Both the position numbers and the translations under genes were made by a program. The notes under the pieces are model-generated. The model did not search any database. It was not told the DNA's origin and saw only the letters and a list, made by a program, of their open reading frames with translations. Shown here one piece after another: positions 7,653 through 14,867 of a stretch of DNA of 15,792 nucleotides. The DNA comes from Planctomycetales bacterium (GTDB lineage: Bacteria; Planctomycetota; Planctomycetia; Pirellulales; UBA7805), in the NCBI GenBank assembly GCA_011772275.1, contig WVZU01000328.1:1-15792 (forward strand), read 5' to 3'. The number at the start of each line of letters is the position of its first letter. The stretch's first letter is position 1.

Positions 7653-9236
7653 ATGATGTTACGTCCGGAAAAGCTTGACTTCCGAGTCTGGAAAGCGACC
7701 GTCGGGTCGTGGGGCCCGTTGAATGCGGTCTTCAAGCGCTTTGACAAGAACACGGCAGACGTTCTTCGGCGGAAGACCAGTGGCCTGCTGAATCATCTGG
7801 TCGAGCAGAAGCCCGATTTCGACGTTGCGAGGCTGATTGTCAAGACGTTGCCGGTTGCCGCCGAGCAGATGTCGGCCAAACAATACGAGGAGACGCTGGA
7901 ACTGGTCGCTCGACTGGAAAGTTCCGGCTTCAACACGACGCATCTGTTGAACAAGGCCCTGCCCGCCTTGGGGAATTGCTGCACGGCGGGGGATTCGTTT
8001 TCCACCAACTTGGGCTACTTGGAAGGGCTGATCGGCCACATGCGCAGCCATGACATGGACGCCGGCAAACCTTTGATGGTGGCGGTGCAGGCGGCCACCA
8101 AAGGACTGGACTCTCGCCAACTTGGCAACAGCATCCTCTTCTGTTCGCGCCTGGCCAAAACGGGAGTCGATCCGACGGACACTTTGCGGTTCGGCCTGCC
8201 GGCCGCGGCGACCGCTTTGAACAGCCAGCAGTTTCGGCTGGCCCTCTCGCTGGCCACCCACGCCGCTCAACGCCACCTCAACGTCACCGACCTTTTGGAA
8301 AAGCAGCTGCCTTCGGTGGCCCATGCTGTTTCGCCTGAGCAGTTAACCGCCGGTTTCCGCCTGGCATTGAAGCTTGAAGAGCACGAAGTCTTTATCACGG
8401 ACTTCTTTAAAACGGGGCTGGTCGCACTGGTCGAGATCGGCGAAGCCAGGGAGATACTCACTCGCAATCTCGACTTGATTGCCGAACGGCTGATCTCGCT
8501 GAAAAAGGACGGCATCGAGCTGAATTTGCCGTTGACGGCCATGACCAGCGGCTGCGAACATCAGGACGATTTTCCCGCCACCTTGGAGGCTTTGTGCCGT
8601 TTTGCTCGGCAGGTCAGCCAACACAACGTGTCGCCGGTCAGTTTGATGCAACACGGCTTTCCCGTGGGCGTGAGCCATACGCCGGCAACGTTCAGGGCGG
8701 CCTTGAACAATCTGGTCACGGTGGTCGTCCGCTTGCGGGGTGCCAAGATAGACGAGCACCTGTTGCAGTTCATCATCGAATACGGCATGGACCGTGTGGC
8801 CAAAGTCAGCCAGACCGAAGCAATTTTCCGCGACAACCTGGTTCTCCTGCTGAAATCGTTCCGCCAACTGATTTTCAGCCAGATCGACGCCAAGAGACAT
8901 CAAAAGGCCCTGCAGACCATACGCGATTCGCCTGACGTTTATGTGAACGTGGTCGAATCGCTGAAAGGTGCCGTCCAGTTGCGGGGCGGGCTGGCTTGCA
9001 TTTACGAACTGGCGACGCATGCGGAGTTCGACTGGCGGCGGATGTCGGTCAAGCGGGTGGTCGAACTGTCGTCCCAGATGGCGGACGCGCTGCAGGCGGG
9101 ACATACGGTCCGCGTTGGATACGATCCAAAGGACGGTCCGCAACTGCGGGTGACCCCCTGCCAGCAAGTTTCGACTGAGGCCCCCCCCGCATCAGCCCCC
9201 CCGCTCGCTCAACAAGCGGTTCGACCTAATCCGTGA
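7653..9236 (+). CDS. Unknown protein built of nine ~37-residue helical repeats (alpha-solenoid)
   Basis: I do not recognise this 527-residue protein. After a short N-terminal region (1-55), residues 56-407 can be cut into nine consecutive units beginning at 56, 93, 135, 172, 209, 246, 288, 326 and 366. Spacings are 37, 42, 37, 37, 37, 37, 42, 38 and 40. The usual pattern is a hydrophobic residue, Asp/Asn/Ser two positions later, LL, then LP-x-h, a polar turn, F or L, and a second helix with L at i+4 and i+7; see for example LNVTDLLEKQLPSVAHAV (209-226). This is typical of helix-pair repeats of the TPR/PPR/HEAT kind, which commonly bind proteins or RNA. A helical region (408-500) and a Pro/Ala-rich tail follow. 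No signal peptide, membrane segment or catalytic motif is visible, so it is probably a cytoplasmic scaffold. ATG 7653 (ATGATG) has no clear Shine-Dalgarno. The gene has its own promoter and overlaps the convergent GTPase gene by 11 bases. Confidence 0.8.
   Translation: MMLRPEKLDFRVWKATVGSWGPLNAVFKRFDKNTADVLRRKTSGLLNHLVEQKPDFDVARLIVKTLPVAAEQMSAKQYEETLELVARLESSGFNTTHLLNKALPALGNCCTAGDSFSTNLGYLEGLIGHMRSHDMDAGKPLMVAVQAATKGLDSRQLGNSILFCSRLAKTGVDPTDTLRFGLPAAATALNSQQFRLALSLATHAAQRHLNVTDLLEKQLPSVAHAVSPEQLTAGFRLALKLEEHEVFITDFFKTGLVALVEIGEAREILTRNLDLIAERLISLKKDGIELNLPLTAMTSGCEHQDDFPATLEALCRFARQVSQHNVSPVSLMQHGFPVGVSHTPATFRAALNNLVTVVVRLRGAKIDEHLLQFIIEYGMDRVAKVSQTEAIFRDNLVLLLKSFRQLIFSQIDAKRHQKALQTIRDSPDVYVNVVESLKGAVQLRGGLACIYELATHAEFDWRRMSVKRVVELSSQMADALQAGHTVRVGYDPKDGPQLRVTPCQQVSTEAPPASAPPLAQQAVRPNP
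7818..8873 (+). repeat. Region encoding nine tandem ~37-residue protein repeats
   Basis: These bases encode residues 56-407 of the solenoid protein. The repeat is visible at protein level only; the DNA of the units is strongly diverged, so this is an old duplication series and not a recent tandem array. Five of the nine units are exactly 37 residues; two have a five-residue expansion (93-134 and 246-287). The ninth unit is the least well defined. Confidence 0.65.
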
Positions 9237-10635
9237 CCTCGTGCCGCGGCTGAAGGATTTGGTAGATTTGTTCGGCGAGGGTCGAGCAAATCGTGTCGGA
9301 ATTTTCCGGAGGGGGCAGCCGGCGCAAGGAGGCGAAACAGCGTTCCACGTTTTTTCGTCCAGCGGCCTGGATGGCGGTGACGATGCCGGGTGGGGAAGGT
9401 TCGGCTTCCAAGCGGACCTGCCCGCGTCTGGCGTGGGCTCGGTCGGCCACCACGTCGACATACAAGAGGGCTCGATCGAGCACGACCCAGGGAAAATTCG
9501 GGTTTTTCATCGGTCCGATCTTCAGCAGCTGTCCTCCCAGGGGAAACCCTTGAATTTTGACTTCGGGCAGTTTTGTCGCCGCATACCAGCTGGCGGCGCC
9601 ACCGGTCGCCCCGCCGATTAGCGTGCCGAAGGGAAAGGAAACGGCTGCCGAAGCGGCATCGACCATGCCGCCGGCGACCGCGCCAGCCGCGGCACCGGCG
9701 GCTGTCAGCTGTTTACGGCTCAGCCCCAGCCGATTCCAGCTGTCGACGTCAAACAGGTCTTCGCCGGCAATCTCCAATGGGTGTTCGGCGACCTCCAGCT
9801 GGTGGTGCAGAAAGATCCCTTTCAGCCGATGGTGTCCGGCACGTTCGCGGCGCCGCAACTGGTCATAATATTTTTCCGCGAGGGCCTGCTGGTAAGCGGC
9901 CGGATCGGCATCGGTCGCCAATCGCTTTGCATCGACGCGCGTCATCATCTCCACCAGCATCTCGGAAATCACTTCGGCCGCCTCGCGAAGGTTCGCCAGC
10001 CGATCTGCGCGCAAGCTCTCAATCGCCCGCTGCAGAGGTTCACGCGTCGCCTCGCTGATCTCGCGCAGCATCTTCAACAGCCGCAAGCGCTGCTGGAAAT
10101 CGGCTTGATGCGCGTTGAAGGGGCGGACGATATTGAAGAACTGGTCCAGCATCGCCTGCCAGGCGGTGGAGTAATCTTCGCTGCCGGTGGAATTGATGAG
10201 GGCCACGCGGGGTTGAGCGGTCCAGCGGAGGATTTCCATTTCTGCTTCGTATTTCGGGCTGGGCGGCTTCGAGCCGTCGACAACATACAGAATGGCGGCC
10301 CCGTCCAGGATTGGCCGCAGCAGCTCGCACTCCTGCCCAAACTCGCCCCTCCCCTGGTGCTCTGCCACAAACTCCGCCACCACCTCCCGCCGCTGGGCCA
10401 TCGATCGCTCCCGTTCCTGCAGCCACGTCAGCACCTGCCGCGGCCGCTCGAATCCGGGCGTATCCACCAGCGTGTACAGTGTCTGCCCGCCCACGCGCAT
10501 GGGATATGCGCGGCAATGTCGAGTCGTGCCTGGCATCGCGTCGATCCGTACCGAATCGTCGGCGGCCAGCGTCGATACGATACTGGACTTGCCGCGATTG
10601 ACATGGCCGACCACGACGAACACGGGGGACTTCAT
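9226..10635 (-). CDS. Era-like GTPase with DUF3482 domain
   Basis: The 469-residue protein starts with a P-loop GTPase domain: G1 GHVNRGKS (10-17), switch I PGTT (35-38) and G3 DTPG (58-61). In place of the canonical NKxD guanine-specificity motif it reads NSTG at 148-151 (ALINSTG), which as far as I recall is usual for DUF3482 proteins. The DUF3482 part includes a long charged helical middle, a Gly/Ala-rich stretch (AAGAAAGAVAGGMVDAAS) that could insert into a membrane, and a signature near NPNFPWVVLDRALLY followed by AHARRG. The gene overlaps the upstream DUF2868 gene by four bases (ATGA), and GGGGAGGG (complement of 10642-10649) gives a strong ribosome binding site seven bases before the start. 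In proteobacteria DUF2868 and DUF3482 genes are regular neighbours; their function is not established. The 3' end overlaps the convergent solenoid gene. Confidence 0.9.
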   Translation of the reverse strand: MKSPVFVVVGHVNRGKSSIVSTLAADDSVRIDAMPGTTRHCRAYPMRVGGQTLYTLVDTPGFERPRQVLTWLQERERSMAQRREVVAEFVAEHQGRGEFGQECELLRPILDGAAILYVVDGSKPPSPKYEAEMEILRWTAQPRVALINSTGSEDYSTAWQAMLDQFFNIVRPFNAHQADFQQRLRLLKMLREISEATREPLQRAIESLRADRLANLREAAEVISEMLVEMMTRVDAKRLATDADPAAYQQALAEKYYDQLRRRERAGHHRLKGIFLHHQLEVAEHPLEIAGEDLFDVDSWNRLGLSRKQLTAAGAAAGAVAGGMVDAASAAVSFPFGTLIGGATGGAASWYAATKLPEVKIQGFPLGGQLLKIGPMKNPNFPWVVLDRALLYVDVVADRAHARRGQVRLEAEPSPPGIVTAIQAAGRKNVERCFASLRRLPPPENSDTICSTLAEQIYQILQPRHEVTD

Positions 10636-12209
10636 CCATGACCCTCCCCTGCCAGCGACGCGGGGTCGGTGGCTCGCTCTTCAACCAGGGGTTGGACGGC
10701 CAGCCAGGGATCCCCCAGGTTGGCCAGGCAGCGTCGCCAGATTTCCAGATCCTGGCCGGTGGGCGTCACCGCCGCGCCTTGCTGGTCGCGGTGGAACAGC
10801 AGCACGACAATCAGGACGCCCTCGCCCAGCTGCTTGCGCATGTGGGTCAGGAAGTCCAGGTATTCCGCCACGGGCGGCTCCCATGCTTCGACCACCAGGA
10901 GGACTTGCCCGCCTGGGGCGATCGCGGGCAGGGCGTCGAGGGCCTGCCGGTCCTGTGCCTGGTCCAGCTGGCCGACCAGATACAACTGCCCGACGCCGGC
11001 AGCCCCACGATGTTGCAGAATCTGTTCCAGCTGCGGCCGCGGCAGCTCGACTCCCGCCCACTGCACAACCGTCAGCGGCCCGCTTTCCAGTTCGACAGCG
11101 CCCTGCTTTAACTCTGCACGTCCCCCCTCCGCCTCTGCTTCCTCTTGGCCCGTCAGCGCCTGCATTTCCACCAGGGGGCGATGTAGCCTTTCGATCAGCT
11201 TGAGCACGTCGTGATGTTCCCAGCGGACGTGGCGCAAGGCATAGCGGACCCTTGCATCGGCGATCAGCCAGGTCAGCAGCCGGGGCAGGAGCCCGTAGCA
11301 CAGGAGGGAGGCCAGCAAAAACGGCCACCACGCCGCCCAGACGCTGATCGGCACGCGGCGAAAATCCCGCTCTGCAAGTTTCGAATAACGCGTCTTTTCG
11401 ACCTGGTGCAGCGTCGGGATCCCCGGCTCCCAAGCCGACCACGGGCCGCCGATAATCGTGGCCATCTGATGCAGAGCCGCCGGCTGCAACATCGTGCTCC
11501 GCCAGCCAAACGTTGGATCGTTGCCGTAGGAAATTGCCACAAAGGCCACGATCGCGCCCACGTTGAAGGTGACGGCAAAGGTCTGGGTCAAGCGGACCAG
11601 CAGCCAGAGCCGCAAGGGACCGTACAGCCAATCCAGCCGCCGCGCTTCGCCGCGTGCCAGGTCCATCACCTGGCGATAATCGCGGGAGACTCGATTGGCC
11701 AGCCACAACAAGACGGCGGGGGGGATCCGCCCCATCCCGCGTAACAACATCTGCACGGCCGAACCGCCCGGCAGCACGGCCAACCAGCTGGCGGGCATCA
11801 CGGCCACCAGCCACAGCAGCAACAGCACGACCTGCAGGCCGACCAGCGCGGACCAGAAGAAAATCACGTTTACCGGACGCTGCGTGTCGTACGCCAGCCA
11901 GGGGACGACTGCGGCGATACCGAACAGCAGCCCCAACATGCCTAAAAGCAACCCGATCAGCTCAAGATAACGCTCAGCCTTCTGACCCGTTGTCTCGCTG
12001 CCGGCATATTCACTACGCCTCAGTTGATCCAGCCAGGCGGCCAGCAAGCTGAGTCCCTCCAACCGATCCGCGCCGATCTTTGCACCGATCTGTCCGTCGC
12101 GCCGCCGCAGCTGCTCGATATCGGTCGTCTGGTCACGGCGGAGCTGCAGTTCCAGATCAATCAGGTCGGCGATCTGCAGCCACCGACGCCTGCCAAGTTT
12201 TGCTGCCAT
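10632..12209 (-). CDS. DUF2868 membrane protein, partner of the DUF3482 GTPase
   Basis: From ATG 12209 the product is 525 residues. Four hydrophobic segments are visible at about 84-106, 115-137, 199-226 and 290-312. Between the last two lies NDPTFGWRSTML, followed by GGPWSAWEPGIPTLHQVEKTRY, resembling the DUF2868 pattern of a FGWSTT block followed by PW and an SRYF-like motif. The C-terminal part is soluble, with strand-like VLLVVEAW and VLIVVLLF segments. The frame is open to 12314, but MAAKLGRRRW at 12209 is the likelier start because the preceding codons look like spacer; the ribosome binding site is weak. With the overlapping GTPase gene it forms a two-gene operon. I infer a membrane anchor or effector for the GTPase. 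The family assignment is from recalled motifs, with no search. Confidence 0.85.
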   Translation of the reverse strand: MAAKLGRRRWLQIADLIDLELQLRRDQTTDIEQLRRRDGQIGAKIGADRLEGLSLLAAWLDQLRRSEYAGSETTGQKAERYLELIGLLLGMLGLLFGIAAVVPWLAYDTQRPVNVIFFWSALVGLQVVLLLLWLVAVMPASWLAVLPGGSAVQMLLRGMGRIPPAVLLWLANRVSRDYRQVMDLARGEARRLDWLYGPLRLWLLVRLTQTFAVTFNVGAIVAFVAISYGNDPTFGWRSTMLQPAALHQMATIIGGPWSAWEPGIPTLHQVEKTRYSKLAERDFRRVPISVWAAWWPFLLASLLCYGLLPRLLTWLIADARVRYALRHVRWEHHDVLKLIERLHRPLVEMQALTGQEEAEAEGGRAELKQGAVELESGPLTVVQWAGVELPRPQLEQILQHRGAAGVGQLYLVGQLDQAQDRQALDALPAIAPGGQVLLVVEAWEPPVAEYLDFLTHMRKQLGEGVLIVVLLFHRDQQGAAVTPTGQDLEIWRRCLANLGDPWLAVQPLVEERATDPASLAGEGHG

Positions 12210-13410
12210 GTCGGCCTGCTGGCTCTCTGCGGGACTTCCGCGACAACTTCCACCGGTGAAGGGCGAACGGGGGTCCGCAAACAAACGTCTTTCAGGGCAT
12301 CCTTCCCGCCGCACCCCAGATGCTTAAGGCCTCATTCTGCCGATCCACACCTGGCCTGGCGCGGTTCACCCGGGTGGGCGGGCTGGTTTGTCCCGTCGCA
12401 CTGGGACGAAATTCCGCCCGCGGCACCCCACTGGCCAGGGTGCTGTCGATCTTGTGGCTGCCCAGCGACCGCGGGAAAGACGATTCTTCCTGATCCGCGT
12501 CAAAATTCGCGGCCGCTTCAGCGGACCGGCGGATCGACGTCCCCGCAATCTTGCGGACCCTCCACCCACGATCCGTATCTTTCACTTTGTGCGGGCGACG
12601 CCAGACCGTCAAGGTAGGGACGAGGGCCCCGGAACGAAGTGATCCTGCGGACGATACCTGCGGGTCATTTTCAGCTCGCCCGCCCCTTGGGGGACAAGCA
12701 ACCATGGCCTGCCATTGCCGTTGCGATTCGATCGGCGGATCATCGGTCTTCCCTGCGACGGCCGCGTGAAACACCGATTTCGCCTGGCCGCCATCGACCG
12801 CCAGGACCCATTGCGCGTCGGCTGCCCGACCGATTTGCCGGGCCCCATCTACCCGGGCCCCATCTGTTCGTGCCCTATCCACCCGACCTGCGGGCGGTCG
12901 TCGGGCCCGACGGTTTGGCCTTGCCAGCCGTTGCCCGGTTTCCTGAACCATGCCTGGTCCCGGCGCGGCGCGTTTTCTGTGGATCCCGGCCGCGGTACCG
13001 GCCGACAACTTTGCAGCTGCGCCGTCGGTACTGGTGGTGCGTCGCGGCACCCGTTTGGGCCCGCCAACGGTTCGTTGACATGCCGACGGGGCATCCGCTT
13101 CGATTTTTTTACTGGCCGGGCGGCTTGCTTTGTCTTTTGTTTGTGGGGCTCCTGGAAGTCGACATCGACAGGCGCCGCCGGCTGGTTGCCGAGCCGCTGG
13201 CAAGGTAAAGTGGATTCACGAGTTTGCTGGACACGGTTTCTGCCACGCTTTGGCAGGCGCTGGGGCAGCGACCGAAAAAAAACGGGCATTGAGCAAGAGG
13301 TCTGGCGGGACGTCCCGGCGAGAGTCGTTGTTGGAAGGCCGGCCGCGGCGGTGCGATCCGCGGGGCCATTCCGCTCCCGCAGGGGCGGTGCGGTCAGGAG
13401 CCCCAACCAT
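12210..13410. other. 1.2-kb stretch without a recognisable gene
   Basis: Several long open frames cross this region on both strands, for example minus-strand 12292-13203, but their translations are Arg/Pro/Ala-rich, resemble no family known to me and are what stop-poor GC-rich DNA gives by chance. Visible structure is minor: a hairpin of TTGTCCC (12388-12394) with GGGACGA (12403-12409), and a 12-base direct repeat CGGGCCCCATCT at 12839-12850 and 12854-12865. The missing N-terminal part of the downstream sulfatase is not recognisable here in any frame. Confidence 0.5.
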
Positions 13411-13812
13411 GAAGTGCAGTTGCTGGATCTCTACCCGACCCTGCCGGACCTGGCCGGCCTGCAACCCGATCCGCAACACGAGGGCCACTCCCTGGTCCCT
13501 CTGCTCTCCCTGGTCCCTCTGCTGAAAAACGCTCAGGCCGACTGGCCTCACGTGGCCCGCAGCAGCTTCGGGCCGGGCAATGTGGGAATCGTTGCGGAAG
13601 ACTTCCGTTACATCCGGTACCAAGACGGATCGGAAGAGCTCTACAACCGGCAGGCCGATCCTCACCAATGGCACAATCTGGTGGACCAGCCGGACAGCCA
13701 GCAAACCCTGGCCGAACATCGGGCCTGGCTTCCGGCCGATTATCATCCCGTGCTGGAAACCGGTTCCACCGGGCACAAGGCCTACGAGGCGGCGGAGGCG
13801 AACCGCCGCTGA
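13411..13812 (+). pseudogene. C-terminal remnant of a sulfatase
   Basis: The last 133 codons of a sulfatase (alkaline phosphatase superfamily) are preserved. EVQLLDLYPTLPDLAGL, GHSLVPLL, VAEDFRYIRYQDGSEELYNR and QADPHQWHNLVDQP match the normal C-terminal sulfatase sequence, ending in a TGA at 13812. Everything upstream is missing: the metal-binding N-terminus, the CxPSR site that becomes formylglycine, and the central domain. The open frame continues to 12715 but with unrelated translation, so the breakpoint lies near 13400. The remnant also has a six-residue in-frame duplication (SLVPLL twice). It cannot be an active sulfatase. Planctomycetes carry many sulfatase genes, so decay of one copy is unsurprising. 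Confidence 0.8.
13488..13523 (+). repeat. 18-bp perfect tandem duplication inside the sulfatase remnant
   Basis: The 18-base unit CTCCCTGGTCCCTCTGCT occurs twice without a gap, at 13488-13505 and 13506-13523. It duplicates six residues (SLVPLL) where intact sulfatases normally have a single SLVPLL before the next polar segment. The perfect identity indicates a recent slippage event, consistent with relaxed selection on a dead gene. Confidence 0.9.
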
Positions 13813-13964
13813 TCCTTGGACTGCTGCGTTGCCTTATGCTACCGTCCCCGTTAACAAGCCGCGGATCAGCAGCCGCTGCCGGGCATCGACGGCAAAACGG
13901 GGCTGCCTGAGCAAACCAAGATGTCCCTTCGGTGAATTCCGAGGGCGCCGGTTCTGTCGACTCC

Positions 13965-13994
13965 CGCCCCAGGTGCTGGATATCCCCTGGGGCG
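13965..13994. repeat. Nine-base perfect inverted repeat (hairpin)
   Basis: CGCCCCAGG (13965-13973) is perfectly complementary to CCTGGGGCG (13986-13994), with a 12-base loop. No T tract follows on the plus strand. It may be part of a small RNA, a dispersed palindromic element or a structure left from the decaying sulfatase locus. The pairing is seen directly; the role is unknown. Confidence 0.6.
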
Positions 13995-14053
13995 TATGGG
14001 TGAGCAAGCAGCGTTAGAGAAGAATTTTTTGTGGCGGACACGCCCGCGGCGCT

Positions 14054-14067
14054 CCCGCCATGGCGGG
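14054..14067. promoter_or_regulatory. 14-bp perfect palindrome near the DUF1080 promoter: operator candidate
   Basis: CCCGCCATGGCGGG reads the same on both strands and lies about 27 bases upstream of the candidate -10 box at 14095. Overlapping outer arms CGCCCGC (14041-14047) and GCGGGCG (14063-14069) can also pair. A dimeric repressor or activator could bind here and control the DUF1080 gene. In GC-rich DNA such palindromes also occur by chance. Confidence 0.35.
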
Positions 14068-14094
14068 CGCGCTGCTCTCCCACCCCGGTCATGT

Positions 14095-14100
14095 TACAAT
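14095..14100 (+). promoter_or_regulatory. Candidate -10 box of the DUF1080 gene
   Basis: TACAAT matches five of six positions of TATAAT and lies in a locally AT-rich stretch (ATGTTACAATTACG) in otherwise GC-rich spacer. No good -35 box is found 16-18 bases upstream. The leader to the ATG at 14182 would be about 75 bases. Confidence 0.4.
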
Positions 14101-14181
14101 TACGCGCTGGCAGGCCGGGGCAGGGCCATCCAGGGGAAGGCGGGTTGTGCACGTGCGGGAAAAGTACCGCAGGAGTTTTTC

Positions 14182-14814
14182 ATGAAAAAGCTGTGGCGCT
14201 TGGCAATCGCCCTTTTCCTGGCCGGCGCGCTGGCCCCCGTCGCCGAAGCAGAGACCCCCTCTGACTGGATCTCGCTGTTTGACGGCAGGTCGCTGGATGG
14301 GTGGAGGGCGAGTGAAAACGAGGGCAGCTGGCGGATCCAGGAGGGGGCCATCGTCGCCAAGGGCCCCCGCAGCCACCTGTTCTACGTCGGCCCGAACGCC
14401 CCGTTTGAAAACTTTCACTTCAAGTGCGAAGTCATGACCCGGCCCGGCAGCAATTCGGGAATCTACTTCCACACCAGGTTCCAGGACGCAGGCTGGCCAA
14501 GGTTTGGCTACGAAGCGCAGGTGAACAACACGGGCAGAGACCCCAAGCGGACCGGCAGCCTGTACGGGGTCGTGGATGTCAGCGAAGCAGCGGCCGAGGA
14601 CAACCAGTGGTTCCGTGAAGAAGTGATCGTCCAGGGCAAGCGGATCCAGATCATCGTCAACGGCAAGACGTTGGTTGACTTTACTGAGCTGCCCGACCGC
14701 AAACCGGGCAAAACTTTCACCCGCATCCTCAGCCAAGGAACCTTTGCTCTGCAGGCCCATGATGCAGGCAGTGAAGTGCACTACCGTAACATTCAGGTCA
14801 AAAAGCTACCCTAA
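14182..14814 (+). CDS. Secreted DUF1080 protein (3-keto-disaccharide hydrolase family)
   Basis: The 210-residue protein has a classic signal peptide: basic MKKLWR, a hydrophobic core ALFLAGALAPV, and probable cleavage after AEA (residue 23). The mature part is one concanavalin-like DUF1080 domain (PF06439): LFDGRSLDGW (32-41), GSWRIQEGAIVA, PGSNSGIYFH (88-97), GYEAQVNN (109-116), and a final FALQAHDAGSEVHYRNIQVKKL. The family is strongly expanded in planctomycetes and linked to glycoside breakdown, including 3-keto-glycoside hydrolysis, acting in the periplasm or outside. ATG 14182 is chosen because AGGAG (14171-14175) sits six bases upstream and the signal peptide starts exactly there; the frame is open to 13996 without sense. 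The universal stress gene follows after 53 bases. The substrate cannot be told. Confidence 0.93.
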   Translation: MKKLWRLAIALFLAGALAPVAEAETPSDWISLFDGRSLDGWRASENEGSWRIQEGAIVAKGPRSHLFYVGPNAPFENFHFKCEVMTRPGSNSGIYFHTRFQDAGWPRFGYEAQVNNTGRDPKRTGSLYGVVDVSEAAAEDNQWFREEVIVQGKRIQIIVNGKTLVDFTELPDRKPGKTFTRILSQGTFALQAHDAGSEVHYRNIQVKKLP

Positions 14815-14867
14815 GCCGGCGCGGATCCGGGTCCGTGTTGATAAAGCTTGTTCGGCAGGATTCCCCC

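Larger units (their letters stand above)
13813..14181 (+). other. 369-base spacer before the DUF1080 gene
   Basis: No gene was seen. The stretch holds a nine-base perfect hairpin (13965-13994), a 14-base palindrome (14054-14067), a candidate -10 box (14095-14100) and the DUF1080 ribosome binding site AGGAG (14171-14175). Each of the main elements is listed separately. Confidence 0.5.

Noticed and set aside
6431..7753. 440-codon open frame on the minus strand opposite the receiver-ATPase gene
   Set aside because: It is a stop-free shadow of a well-supported gene; its translation is His/Gln/Arg-rich and resembles no protein.
12839..12865. 12-base direct repeat as a possible CRISPR or satellite seed
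   Set aside because: There are only two copies with a three-base gap and no further units; no CRISPR-like spacing.
12292..13203. 303-codon minus-strand open frame in the gene-poor region
   Set aside because: Arg/Pro/Ala-rich translation without motifs, overlapped by equally long frames on the other strand; this is expected in stop-poor GC-rich DNA.
12715..13410. Upstream part of the open frame containing the sulfatase remnant
   Set aside because: The translation before about 13411 has no sulfatase motif (no CxPSR, no metal-binding Asp cluster), so it is not an N-terminal domain.
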